Source: Conidiobolus coronatus NRRL 28638 | Lineage: Eukaryota > Entomophthoromycota > Entomophthoromycetes > Entomophthorales > Conidiobolaceae | Length of the DNA: 52,030 nucleotides | Direction: 5' to 3' | NCBI GenBank assembly: GCA_001566745.1 | Contig: KQ964530.1 | Location: 1-52,030 of the forward strand | Shown: positions 39,645 through 50,821 of the stretch, one piece after another | How positions within the stretch are numbered: position 1 is the first letter of the stretch | Layout of the letters: each line of letters begins with the position of its first letter | Made by a program: the position numbers and the translations under genes | The notes under the pieces: model-generated | Told to the model about the DNA's origin: nothing | The model's input: only the letters and a program-made list of their open reading frames with translations | Databases searched by the model: none

Positions 39645-40045
39645 ATAATTATAGGCGATAAGTGCTAGTAGTTCTTGATCTTGGGCTGTATAGTTGTGTT
39701 CCGTGCTTGACAATTTTCCAATTTTATAGATAGGCTATTTCCTTGAATAAATTTAACATGTAGGTCATGGCAAATATGGTACATAAGTCTTGTGAATGTT
39801 GCTGTCGCCCGCGCAAGCCAAACGGTAGCACCTTAAATTCAGAATGACAATATCTAGTATTAAAAGCTGTTAAGGTTATATACGTTTCCTCGACCTGGAT
39901 ATTATAATATTCTTCTTTCATGTCTACTTTGGTGAAGAAGTTTGCGTTTCTTGGTCTGTCAGGTAGTTCATAGAGGTTTGGAATGGGCGGTCTTATCCTT
40001 AACTGTCACTAAGTTGAGTGCTCTGTAATCAATACAAAACCTTAT
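39645..40045 (-). mobile_element. Ty3/gypsy retrotransposon relic (RT and RNase H joined by deletion)
   Basis: Minus-strand order: RFCIDYRALNLVTVKDK, a frame change, PIPNLYELPDRP, VDMKEEYYNIQVEE, LTAFNTRYCHSEFKVLPFGL, and then directly SSTEHNYTAQDQELLALI. The first four are reverse transcriptase blocks, the last the start of RNase H. About 200 residues containing the YxDD active site are missing between them. No LTRs could be found. The internal deletion and frame changes mark it as dead. Confidence 0.8.
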
Positions 40046-41572
40046 TAATGATGATAGTGACAATTACGAAATTAATGGTCTCGAAATATCTGTTATTAAG
40101 ACCCATTTGTATTACCACCTGCACAGGATTGAGTGAGTAGATAACTAGTTTAAGGATATACCTAATAACTACATTAAATACACAGACTTCACTTTGTTTA
40201 CTGCTAATTACTAAAGATCAACGTTATGCTGTTACGTGTAAACAAGGGTATGAGGGGAACAAAGTATATATATTTAATGAATATGTAGACAAACTGTTCA
40301 AGCTCCGAGGCACGCTCCATCCAAACATGTCTAGTTAAATAAGCCCTTACAAATTCTTTAGTCTTTAATTAATTCACTAATGACTCTTTATCGCCATTCA
40401 AAGAAGCCAAATCCTTTTCAAGGGATTCCAACTTGGATTGCAATTTATTTTTACTAGACTCGGTGTTTGTTAACTTGCAAATATATCCTCTTTTTCAGAA
40501 GTCAAAGCCCTATTCTGTTGATTTGCATCTAATGCTTGTCCTTGGGTGTTGAGATGATTATTTTTAAACCCCCTAATCATATTAAACAAAACTGGATGAG
40601 TTATTTCCACCAAAAATAATCATCTTTAAGCTACGATTACAAAATGATGATGGTAGATAAGAACATACGCTTTTTGCAGGTAGGTGCTTCAAAGCCTGTA
40701 GTTTTTAAAAGTTTCGGGTTACCACGTTACGATTGGGTTTAAGAAACGATAAAAGGCTGTGGTTGCACTATGGGGTTCGAGATGTGATCCTTGATGAACA
40801 ACTTTACAATTGTAAGGATTGCCCTTTAACTAACTATTTAAGCACATTAGATACAATTTCTCGTCTTTCTTTTAAATGATCAGCTTTCGAAACAACACTC
40901 TCTAAAGAGAAATTCGTTTGATCTTGAGATCTTCCAATAATAATAGGATCTTTGGAATAGCTACGGAAGGAACTATTTTTTATTTTTTTTACAGGCTAAA
41001 ATATAACAAAGATTATATAGAGCAGGTTGCTAGTGGTTTACCCAAATCAGATATCAACACTTTTATGGCTAACGACATTGATTTGACTCTTGATGGTAAC
41101 TTTTTGTATAATCAAGTATGAGTGATCAAAATATTAAGATAGTTATTAATAATGTTTCAGATAGACCTAGAGCCTCATTTATTGAACAGGGTCAAATTTC
41201 AGTCAATCCAGCTGTAACTTTTTCTAGGATAATTGGGAGAGGAAAACTAGCAGGTAACACTAAACCAGAAAAAAGGGAGATTAACACAAATGTCACGGCT
41301 TGCCCGTTGCCAGGCTAGTTTTAGTTTTCATGTAAGTAGCATCTTTTGTCGTATGAATCTGGGCCCACTACAACAAAACAAAACAAGAAATGTTGGCAAA
41401 AGTAAAACCCGCAAGAAGATCAAAGAGCCTACAACCTTCTGGATTGCTTACTATATTACACCCGCAAATAACTGGGTAAAAATGAGCCCAATGTACCAGA
41501 AGTCCACTAGAACGCTTAAATAAGACTTTTGCTATGAATTTTCTTGGTACACCAGTTTGGTGAGTAAAGGTA
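40046..41572. other. Broken coding-like DNA of unclear origin
   Basis: On the minus strand at about 40660-40370 there is KMIIFGGNNSSSF followed in other frames by helix-rich NTESSKNKLQSKLESLEKD, reminiscent of kelch plus coiled-coil proteins. On the plus strand, 40918-41121 and 41118-41318 are open but unrecognised. The right part may belong to the N-terminal end of the SKI2 relic that follows. Confidence 0.3.
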
Positions 41573-43545
41573 GTGAAAAGTAACTCTAAAGTTAGCAGTA
41601 CCCATTCAAATTTAACGGTCGAGACTACTACATCAGGCAGTTCTAGATCATTAACCAAGCTCAAAAATATATCGATATTGATACCGATATTGTTGACCAA
41701 AAAGTTAATTAGAGTTTACTACCCGCCAGATTATGAAAATCCTATAGGTCTTGAAATATTTAAAGAAATAGCTAGAAGTGCTGCATTAAGTGAGAAAACT
41801 GACCAATTATTCCGTGAAGCCAAACCTCCTAGATTACCTCTTGACTTTAGGCTTGAAATCTTTCAAAAAACTTAAACTTGCCCCTTCCCACTTATAATAT
41901 AACAAGTGTATTACACGAAGTTGAGGAGCTGTCCCTCAAAGCCAGCCAAAAATTTGATAAAAGTAACTTACAAAAGTATCAAAGGGTTGTACCTATTAAG
42001 GAAACCCCTAGAATACACCATTTGACACTTGGTTTGGATGTTTAAGAGTTTGATAGCAGATTGGGAGTGGAATTTGAGTGCGATATTATAAGTAATAAGG
42101 TGGTTAGCTTTAAACAAAACTTAAAAACCCTCGATACCCCTAACAACTCAGCTATAACCAATCGTTTCAACGTCCAATTGGCAAAAACTATATTAGAGGC
42201 TCCTCCAACCAAGTGCCATTCTTACCGGGTGGTATTGATAACTTATTACCTAATAATCCTGAGCTGTTTAGCTTACCCTCCGCACCAACTCCAAAAACTA
42301 GAACGGGCTTAAAAGAGTGGGCACATATGCTAGACTTAACCACTTTACCCCCTGATTATGACCAAATAGTCCAAGAACTAGCTCATCCCTTCCCCTTTGA
42401 ATTAGACATATTTCAAAAGCAAGCAATTTACCACCTCATATTACTATTATTTTATTATCTGCAACTGTACCAAATACAAAAGAATTCGCTGATCAACTGC
42501 CTAACTCCGATTTAACAACTTCCACAGAGAAATCAGAATTTCCCTTATTTCTACGTAAAACCCTAATCCGTTTAAAGGGCGAGGATAGGCTATGCCTAGG
42601 CTACACCCCAAATCCTAAAAGTTAGCGAATGGATAAGTCGACGGATAGCTGAGCATCACGGTGGATTGCTGCCTATTGTAAAGGAAATAGTAGAAATTTT
42701 ATTTAGTAGAGGGTTAGACGCTACCGGTATGGTAATAATAGTAACTCAAGTGGTGGAAGGGCCCTATACAGTTACCCTTGCAAAATGATCTTAGGCCCCA
42801 GCACACAATTAGAGTCCCAATTCCGACCCATTTACTCTATGAGTTGGTCTTACAAAGTTCAATTAGTTCGAAAGCTTTTAGCGCAGGGACGGTTGTTATT
42901 ATTAATAACAGTATATTTAGAAGCTGCTTAACAATAATACTAAAATCAGCTGGTAATTTGAATTGAATACCAATGTACAACCATTACCCATTTATAAAAC
43001 CCTTCTAACCCAGGCTATAAACTTTTACGTATACCGTAAGAGATTTTATATTAATTAGAGATGTTAATTTCCAAGTTAACTCTGACGCTATAGTAGATAA
43101 AAATATGAATTAGAAAGCTTGCAACAATTACAGAACCTCATCAACCTATTTGTTCAATTGCATTAAGTGCCCCGACCACCTTCCCCACTTCCGATTAATT
43201 AGCGAGGAGGAAACCCTGAGAGATCAACTAAACCATCTTTACCACGTATTAACCGACCAAAACCTAGATGAATTTTTAACAGTTTTACTAAAGGGGAGAG
43301 TGGCTTGTGAAATAAAAACCGCCGATGAACTCCTCTTGACAGAGTTAATATTAAGTAACTTTTGACTCTTACACCCCTGAGGGGTGTGTAGCCTTACTAA
43401 GTTGCTTTATACTCCAAGAAAGACTCGCTTCTGAGCCTAACCTAACCGAAAACTTACTCCAAGGACAAAACGATATCTTAGCACTTGCCCAAACCGTAGG
43501 TAATATTCAAGTCTCCAAACTCTTTGGGAAGCTGACTGCCCTCAG
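41573..43545 (+). pseudogene. SKI2: SKI2 RNA-helicase pseudogene with internal deletions
   Basis: In order along the plus strand: [123 protein letters not shown]; and NDILALAQTVGNIQ. These are landmarks of Ski2, the DExH helicase that threads mRNA into the cytoplasmic exosome. Between IYHL and SATVPN the P-loop and DEVH motifs are gone, and between FSRGL and DATG motifs V-VI are gone. Several frameshifts and stops occur. The region before 42200 (for example NITSVLHEVEELSLKASQ) may be its N-terminal part. Confidence 0.8.
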
Positions 43546-44647
43546 CTTTGTGTCAAGGATATTTCTCAATGTCCAGAAGCCTGGAGACGGCGAATGTCAC
43601 GACTCTTGTGATGGTATTGTTTCCGCTTGTAGATGTGGCGGGGAATCTAAGTATCTCCATTGTACCTTGGGTGAAGGCTACCGTATATGGTTTAGCACCA
43701 GCCAACAGAACCCAAATGGTCGAAGCATCATATGTAAATGAATTTAAGCCAGAGTGATGGATAGTGTGAAAGTTATTCCTGTTGAATAGAAATGCAGTGG
43801 CGGACATTGGTGAAGGAGGTTGGAAGCTCCTTTGTTTTAATAGGTGTTGAGTAGAGCGGTAACTATACATTGAGGCATGACTGAGATTTTGATAGCGGTG
43901 AGGATTTTTTGTTGAGGATCCAGTGTATCGGAAAAGTCTATCTATGCTGTTTCGTTTACTATTAGGGGAGCTGTCGGGATATAAACTGGCTAAAATAATA
44001 AAATTAGTACATGAAGGGAAAATATAGTCATTATAAAAATTACCACTATCAACGCAGATTATATCGAGCAATAATTAAAGAAAAGTTTCAAAGTGTAAAC
44101 TTGATTGGCTGACTCCCTAATCTCTTGTCAGTTATTAGAAATCAAAAGGGGATTCTCTTATACAATCTGTCGTTAAGCGAAGAACAACCCAATCCATACT
44201 ATATATCCCATGAGATAGCGTGGTCCCTTTTGTTTGAAATCTTCCTTCTCAGAATATCTGACCGGTATAGCAATATAAAATTTGTGTTCACTGGAAACCC
44301 CTATATCAAGCGACAGATTCGAGACCCTTGTCTCTTTTGTAGTTTTAGAAGAATCCACCATTATAGATTCAAAGCCTTCTCAGATAGATTACTCAATGAC
44401 CAGATCTAAATTGGATTGAGTATCACAGGGCATCTATCAGCTTTATCAGTAGTATTTATCTTTCTGCAGTAATCATTTCTAACTATCCAAGTTTAGGCTT
44501 ACTGAAGTCAATATTATTTTATCTAAGTCTATTATTGAGATGGAGTTGTGGAAAAGCTCTAAGCTGATTTAATTGCTTAATATGTTTTCCAACTTTGTTA
44601 AATAGATAAAATTGATTATAATTGTTTATATAATTTATAGACATAAA
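43546..44647. other. No recognisable gene
   Basis: A minus-strand open run at 43553-44071 (TTG first codon) is rich in Ser, Thr and aromatic residues in its first half (SKRNSIDRLFRYTGSSTKN). A plus-strand run at 44125-44409 also starts with TTG. Neither has a family I know, and both look like remnants. Confidence 0.35.
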
Positions 44648-45475
44648 ATGTTAAATAAAAAACAACGCAAACAAATTAATTATGAAGAGTACGAACCTCT
44701 TTTGCCTAATGAATTCCATAAGACTAGCGAATGGAATAAAGAAGTTGTCAATAAAATGAAAATAGAGGTTACTAATAATAACATTTTTGAGTTAGAATAT
44801 AATTATACTGACCCTATTAATATAATGGACAATGAATGGAAAGATACTATAAGTATCAAAGACCTACCATTATCTCCAGAGTATAAAACCCTTGTACTTG
44901 AATTGAAAAGAGTTTATGATTCAGAGAACACGCTAGCAGAACATTATATAGATACATATGTTGATACTTTATTGCATATACTAAAATTTCACTATTATCC
45001 ACTAACCATTAATCTTAAACATAAATTCGAAATAAAAATAGATAAAGAAGTATGTGTGACTAGTATACCAGATTTTGTTATAATGTCGGAATATTCTAAA
45101 TTGCTGATTATAGTTGAAGATAAGAACATTAAGAATGCTACTAACTTCAACCAATGGAAAGAAAGTCAGATTATGGGTGAAATATTTACTGCTATTCATG
45201 CATTAAAGATTGAACAAGATATAAATTTGTATGGTGTAAGAATTATAGGCACATTGTTCACTTTTTATAAAGCAATGATTACTTTGGACTATATATTAGA
45301 CACAGTAGGCCCTAAAATACCTACTAAACATAGTATGACTGTTTATAGATATCCAGATCCAGGTAATAAACCTTATAGCATAAATGCGTTAAATTTTTGT
45401 AAAACTAAAGATCGAAAAATTATACTGGAATACCTTGATCTAATTAAAAAAGATGTTTTATTAGCAGATAGATAA
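44648..45475 (+). CDS. Divergent PD-(D/E)XK nuclease-like protein
   Basis: I start at the ATG at 44648 (MLNKKQRKQINYEE); upstream is only a TTG. The 275-residue product has the pattern PD at 141-142 (TSIPDFVIMSEYS), then E157-D158-K159 (LLIIVEDKN), then Q174 and E178 (KESQIMGEIF), and after that IIGTLFTFYKAMIT. The PD...ExK layout is that of the restriction-endonuclease-like fold, and the spacing from K to Q is 15 residues, the same as in the gene at 47649-48392. Activity (DNA cleavage, effector or other) is not known. Codons are strongly A/T biased. It is intact among relics and its C-terminus (DRKIILEYLDLIKK) matches the fragment at 46511. Confidence 0.6.
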   Translation: MLNKKQRKQINYEEYEPLLPNEFHKTSEWNKEVVNKMKIEVTNNNIFELEYNYTDPINIMDNEWKDTISIKDLPLSPEYKTLVLELKRVYDSENTLAEHYIDTYVDTLLHILKFHYYPLTINLKHKFEIKIDKEVCVTSIPDFVIMSEYSKLLIIVEDKNIKNATNFNQWKESQIMGEIFTAIHALKIEQDINLYGVRIIGTLFTFYKAMITLDYILDTVGPKIPTKHSMTVYRYPDPGNKPYSINALNFCKTKDRKIILEYLDLIKKDVLLADR

Positions 45476-46510
45476 ATTAAATACATTGTTTTAAAGATCA
45501 TTTAACAAGAGTACATCACCCAAATATTTCCACGGGTAGAACTTTTTACTGGCCCAAGCTAAATCTTTCTACAATGTCCAATTGGAACAAAGAATTTATG
45601 CTGGTATCTCTTGGGAAATATACCACGGTCAAAACTAAAGCCTAGTAGCTTGGTCGGAAGACTTAGGCAAAGTTGAGGGTGTAGAGAATCATTATACAAA
45701 TAATAATTAAGTAATTTAGGTTCTTTAAAAATATGAGAAATATATTACTACTGGATGAATTAATTTAATAAAAATGGGTTTATTTTTTGAATAATCCACT
45801 AAAACCTTTTGATGGCTTTGATTAAGACTCGAATCAGATAATTATTAAAAAGCGTCAAATTCTTTTTTATATCGTATCTTAATGTAAACCGAGTGGCTTA
45901 CAAGCGGTAGTAAGCGATATTCAGTGTAACCTGTAAACAGATAATCTATTAACTTAGTTTTAAAAATATTTTATAGTTTTATCAAAAACATTTGGAAAGC
46001 CTCAACAGGTTGAATAGCCATAATTACCGAGAGCATATGACTTGCAAGGTTGACCACTATTATTCTTATTGCTGCTACACTTACTTAGGCTTAGCCATTT
46101 TTGTCTGCACAATTCATCAGTATACCAAATGTTATATCTTCCCTACTATGAGTTACTTCAAAAAATAGCCAATATATCGCATATACCCTCTAAGACGGAT
46201 ATTTCAAAATATATAAATCTGCCCCACTGACCAATAGAAACAAAAATCAACAGCAATACCACCAGCAACTTAACATTTTGTGGAAGCCGTTTTCTTAATT
46301 ATCTCATCAAGTTTGTTTTCTGTCATGATAAGGCATCATATATCTAGGTGTAAAGGATAAATTAACAGATGCTGAAAAAGCGCTTACAATTATTCTGACG
46401 GAAAAGATACTGAGCAATATCAAAGACAAGCATGAACTTTCATTGCGTGAAAAATTGCACGGTTGTTTATGGATATCCTAATCCTGGGATAGTATTTACA
46501 AAAATAGAAG
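45476..46510. other. Gene-free AT-rich stretch
   Basis: One short plus-strand run near 46350-46480 (KLTDAEKALTIILTEKIL) is coding-like but unrecognised. I see nothing else that can be defended. Confidence 0.4.
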
Positions 46511-46849
46511 TTATTGGTTATATAAAGCTTTTTCTCTCATAATGGATAAGTACTTCATAATTATTTTACGATCACTGGGGTGGCTGAAGGATAAACTTTC
46601 TAGCTTATACATCAGACATTCATTATGTAAGGGAAGTTCTCCCCTATATATCTCTTCTAGGTAGTTTTGTTTCAGAGTCATAGAGCAGAAGTTAATATTG
46701 TGAGCAACTAACTTAAGACCTATTACTTTTAGAGGGTATACTTTTTCTTTAACATCTCCATGCTTATAAGTACTACTCGTTCTGTGCTTGTCTTCTAAGA
46801 TTAACCACACTAAGTCTGTTCCCTTTCTATTTTCTTGATCTGCGAGCAC
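46511..46849 (-). pseudogene. C-terminal fragment of a PD-(D/E)XK-like paralogue
   Basis: The frame (first codon GTG) begins just before the second half of the catalytic site, LVWLILEDKHR, and continues to an ending DRKIIMKYLSIMREKAL. That ending lines up with DRKIILEYLDLIKKDVL of the gene at 44648-45475, and KVIGLKLVAHNINF lines up with its RIIGTLFTFYKAM. The N-terminal half, with the PD motif, is absent, so this is a truncated copy on the opposite strand, 1 kb away. Confidence 0.5.
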
Positions 46850-47648
46850 TTTACACTACGTAGATATTTGCGTGATGATGACTCGTTAATAGTACCATTT
46901 GACATCATAGGACAGATACTTATACATTGTAGTATAGCCTATAAAGGACAGCATTTATTGACTGGATCCAAAGCAATAAACCACTTGTCTTAAAGCGAAC
47001 ACAAGTGGCAAACACAGCAGAATTCATCTTGTAACTATAGTAAACATTTCACGGGCTTATTATCTACACTGGCCTATCAGAGCGAATCAGCATAGCTGGA
47101 ATGGGGTTTCGACCTTTGCCCGAGTACAGCTGTAATTGGCTTACAGTGGCATCGATTGTAGTTTTGGAGGGCATATGGGCTAATGGTAGTTTTGTTAAGA
47201 CATCTCAGATATATCAAGGCAGCCAGGTATTAAGTACATACTTCGATCCTAAGTTTATTGAAGTTCCACCAAAGTCGATAAATTTAATAATTTCCTATAA
47301 TTAAATATTTCTGTTTTATATGATAATGTATTACAAATAGTGTCTGGGTCAGTACCAATGACTTTTTATAAAATGAACCCAATCAATAGTAATTTTGGAT
47401 AGGATCCACAGAAGTTTGCCCTGGGAGTGCTCCACGAACAACAGAAACACTATCAATGATAGCAACAGTGAGCTTGAAAAAGCTTTGTTTGTTTTTTAAT
47501 AGTTCACCGTGTACCGGGGAAGAATGTGTGCGAGATGGGTAAGTTACAGCTAGAGTAGTTACTTGGGCGGAATAGAGCACTTTGAATTATACTTGAAAGT
47601 TTTGTGTAAGAGATCGATAGGTGTCATTAAGAGCCCCCAATTGTTCTT
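46850..47648. other. No intact gene
   Basis: A plus-strand frame at 47101-47304 (FVKTSQIYQGSQVLSTYF) and a minus-strand one at 47383-47580 are open but unrecognised and lack convincing starts. Confidence 0.35.
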
Positions 47649-48392
47649 TTACAAGAAGCGTTTAAATGCGATATATGCTTGCATAATACGGAGTCTTTTT
47701 TCCCTGTCGTACAACGTGTCGCCAATTATACCCTCTATGGGTGGAATACTAAACTTTTTAACTTCTGTTGGCACACTTGGCTTAGAGCCCGAAGCAACGG
47801 CTTGAGACAGCATATTAGTCACTGTGATAAGATAGAACATTGGGTAAGCTCCAAACATGACAATGCAAGGAAACTGCTGCTCGAGTACTTCAGGCCTGTG
47901 GGCGAGCATATCTTTGTTGCGGTTGTACTGATAAGCAGCAATAGCTTCTGCAATAACTTGGGCTTCGACGTCCCTAATCTTTGTGCTGCGAGTTCGCCAA
48001 TTCTTATCTTCTTGTACCAGCAGAACAATTCCATCATTGTCTGTATGCACATAGGCATCAGGTTTCGCATATTTTATTTTTCCAGTCATAAGCAAATCAA
48101 TCTCAGGTCTAGTGCCAACAGTCCGACCCCCGTCGTCATGCTCACACAGCTCCAGAACTTTGACTGCAAAATCGTTGACACTGCTTTCCGCGTTGATATT
48201 CAAACGTGTTGCTGCGTAAAGTTGCCTGACACAGCGCTTGAGGTCGATATTTACAAACGTTCTCACAGTTTCCGGTAATTCTGCTGGTTCAATGCCAAAG
48301 AAATTTCTGAATCGATCAACATTGCTGACCACGATATTAAAATAATCGAGCTCATTAGCAGTCCATTTACTTCCCGACTTCGCTTTTATCAT
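47649..48392 (-). CDS. PD-(D/E)XK nuclease-like family protein, intact copy
   Basis: A 247-residue ATG-started protein. Catalytic-type residues: PD at 111-112 (YAKPDAYVHTD), E128-D129-K130 (VLLVQEDKNW), then Q145 and E149 (DVEAQVIAEAIAAYQYN), followed by FPCIVMFGAYPMFYLITVT and the tail KRLRIMQAYIAFKRF. This is the layout of a fungal multicopy family in which VQEDK...AQ-IAEAIAAF is the signature; I recall such proteins in agaricomycetes. A restriction-endonuclease-like fold is inferred, and activity and target are unknown. The gene is visibly GC-richer than its relative at 44648, suggesting a separate origin or later arrival. The neighbouring DNA is decayed. Confidence 0.65.
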   Translation of the reverse strand: MIKAKSGSKWTANELDYFNIVVSNVDRFRNFFGIEPAELPETVRTFVNIDLKRCVRQLYAATRLNINAESSVNDFAVKVLELCEHDDGGRTVGTRPEIDLLMTGKIKYAKPDAYVHTDNDGIVLLVQEDKNWRTRSTKIRDVEAQVIAEAIAAYQYNRNKDMLAHRPEVLEQQFPCIVMFGAYPMFYLITVTNMLSQAVASGSKPSVPTEVKKFSIPPIEGIIGDTLYDREKRLRIMQAYIAFKRFL

Positions 48393-48528
48393 TGTAATAT
48401 TTTTGTCAAAGTATTATTTAAACTTGAAAACTATATATTGATAAATACATTTGAAAAACTCAACTTTTTATAAGAATACTTGAATCGAGTTATCCTTTTC
48501 TTTTAAAGTAATTTTTATTGAATTTCTC

Positions 48529-48975
48529 TTATTTTTTGTTGTAATTGTTTAAAATGTTGAATTTACCGCGTTTGCGTTTGGAATTTATATTTTCCAATGA
48601 GCTATTATCATACAAATCTTCATATATTTCTATCAAATCCCACAACTTGTTTCCTGTTCTATTCTCCTTCAATATTTTGGTGTCTTTCTTGATGTTGATC
48701 AACACTCCAATTTCAAGGTGCTGAGTTCCACTAAAATCCTTTCCTGTGAATATACACTTTTTATCAAAATCAACCACAGTTATATGATCTTTGAGGTTTA
48801 TAACTCTAAGAGCCTTGTAAATCAATTCAAAGCAGCATTCTCTTACACTCTCAACTGGAGGCGTTTTGCTTTTGTAGTACTCGATTTCCTCTTCATCAAA
48901 CATTAGCTCAATATCATCGCCGTAACTCATATAAAACTGAGGTCCAGATTCCCAACCCTTTGTATCTGACAGCAT
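48529..48975 (-). CDS. Orphan acidic/basic protein, 148 residues
   Basis: An ATG-started frame. The N-terminal part is acidic (GDDIELMFDEEEIEYYKSK), the middle has beta-like strands (HITVVDFDKKCIFTGKDF, LEIGVLINIKKDTKIL), and the tail is basic and could be nuclear-targeting (SKRKRGKF). I recognise no family. It lies 136 bases upstream, in its own direction, of the PD-(D/E)XK gene on the same strand, so the two could be linked, but nothing proves it. Confidence 0.4.
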   Translation of the reverse strand: MLSDTKGWESGPQFYMSYGDDIELMFDEEEIEYYKSKTPPVESVRECCFELIYKALRVINLKDHITVVDFDKKCIFTGKDFSGTQHLEIGVLINIKKDTKILKENRTGNKLWDLIEIYEDLYDNSSLENINSKRKRGKFNILNNYNKK

Positions 48976-50590
48976 TGTTAGGTTTAAAAAAGATCATATC
49001 CTCACTATTTTCCTTTAAAAATGAAAGGAAACATCAACCCCCTTGTCATGCAAAGTTTTATTGTATTCTTGTAAGAGAGCCATTTCCTTTTAATTTAGTT
49101 TTTAATCCACACTCACAAACAATTTTAAAAAATTAAGAAATTTTAAGCTTTAAATATATTTAAAAATGTTGTTATTAGGTTTTTCTCGTCAAGCTATACT
49201 TTGCATTACCTGATAGAAACGAAAAAAGTGGAGTATTAAAGATATGGACAATAATTTCTCAAGATCGGGGAATTACGAGACAATAAAATTAGATAAAACT
49301 AATGGAGGTATAAAAGTAACTTAGAATTTTGATTTGAATAGATTTTGTAGAGTTATTGTTTGGCAATTTCTTACAGGACTAATTTTCAGTGCTATCAAAC
49401 AATGAATTGCGCTCTGTAAGATTGAAAATAGTAGCAGCAGCTTTTCTAGCTTTGTAAATACTTGGAATGTAAGCAAAAACTGCTGATGTGGTTCGTGGTG
49501 TTGCTGGCTAGAACCTGACATAGTGCATTTTTATTACTTTTTATAATGTTCGATATCAAAGCTCAAAGCAACAGTTTCCTCAATTGGTCTTAATTATTGC
49601 TATTTCTGTTGTTATCGCAGCTATACTGTTAACTAATATATTTTTTATTTTAAAACATAGTAGGAGGAAACATAGCAAGTCTAATTTGAACATTCGTATT
49701 AAGGAATAAGATGCTGTCGCTCTACTTTAGTTAAGTTCTGCCAATTCATACAAGTTTATACGGGGTTGTCCCATTTCAGCATGAGTTAGTTACTAGCGAT
49801 GACGAATTTGATACTTATGCAGTTCTATGGCACACAAAACTGATGTTACTATTTAATAAACAAATAATTTTCTACACTTGATGAAGTATTCTTTGAAGTT
49901 CCTAAGTGATATTATGATGAAAATAACGATAAAATAATTCCTGCTGTTTATTGTCATTTTTGTGCTAAGTCATTAAAAAACAAATCGAAATAGGGCAAAA
50001 TCCATCCACCATAAGAAGAATTTGGAGAGAATGATAGAATCAAAAGATGCAGGTTTTAAATGCAAAAAAATGTCTTGATGATTAGCTACAACTCCTTGGA
50101 GTAAGCAAATGTTTTCTGTGAAGCACATTGCTTGAAGCTCTGTAAGTTCACAATATTTTTTGAGTAATTAGCCTATTAGATTCAATTATAGGCTTGGGCG
50201 ATTTTTCTGTGTGGCCAATGCGGTGCACTCCACTGGCTCGAACACTCTTTAACTCATGCGCAATCAAATGAAATTCAAGAAGATTGGAAATGTAGCACAA
50301 AAAGCAAAAGTTCTCGAATCATTTGCTACTAGGCTAAATGAGATCTTATTTTTTCTCCGCGGAATCCTAAACATCAGTAAAGAAACTACAACCTTTAGAG
50401 TTCTCTATATATAAAAACTTTCCTTCTAATATCTCAAGAAATACCATATGAACTTTGACGTTGGATTCAAATTGCCTTTGGCTGCATTTTAGTAAGCTGA
50501 GTAATATTACATTTTTATTAGTATAATTAAAAAATAAGGTGGATAATCTTATAAAAATCTAAGTTCAAAATCTATGCGGTATTCTATAGT
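48976..50590. other. Mostly gene-free; one transmembrane tail-like frame
   Basis: Around 49532-49709 on the plus strand an ATG-less frame contains LVLIIAISVVIAAILL followed by a basic stretch HSRRKHSKSN, the shape of a single membrane span with a cytoplasmic tail. The minus-strand run at 49321-49521 is unrecognised. The rest is broken AT-rich DNA. Confidence 0.35.
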
Positions 50591-50821
50591 TTGTATAAGA
50601 CTACAAAAAATATTGACCCTTTTACAAATCTCGGTAGTAACGGACTGGTGGCGGTTAATCGTAATAAGGACCCCGATTTATTTACTAATGAAGTTAGCCT
50701 TCAGCCACACATTTATGATATAGCTACTAAAGCCTACTTCCTTATGAGAAGACTAGGGTCTGATGAAAGTATTATTTTTTGTGGACCTGGAAACTCAGGA
50801 AAATCATTCTCTTATAGATAG
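50591..50821 (+). pseudogene. Fragment of a myosin-motor chitin synthase (class V/VII type)
   Basis: The frame gives DPFTNLGSNGLVAVNRNKD, then LQPHIYDIATKAYFLMRRLG, DESIIFCGPGNSGKS and a stop. The order is that of the myosin-like head of class V/VII chitin synthases. There the last motif is normally a GESGSGKS/GETGSGKS P-loop; here two residues differ (GPGNSGKS), so even the ATP site is altered. The rest of the motor and the whole chitin synthase are missing. Frames at 51054-51420 may be further remnants but cannot be placed. Confidence 0.65.

Noticed and set aside
40370-40660. Kelch plus coiled-coil (Tea1-like) relic on the minus strand
   Set aside because: Rests on one IIFGGNN motif and a short helix; the frames between are broken, so I do not name it.
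43365-43395. Palindrome around TACACCCCTGAGGGGTGT as a possible terminator or mobile-element end
   Set aside because: It falls inside the SKI2 relic where DSYTPEGCVALL continues the protein in a shifted frame, so the symmetry is accidental coding sequence.
47101-47304. Possible inositol-phosphate synthase fragment
   Set aside because: Only scattered residues agree (S-x-x-V-L and ISYN); no signature motif is present.
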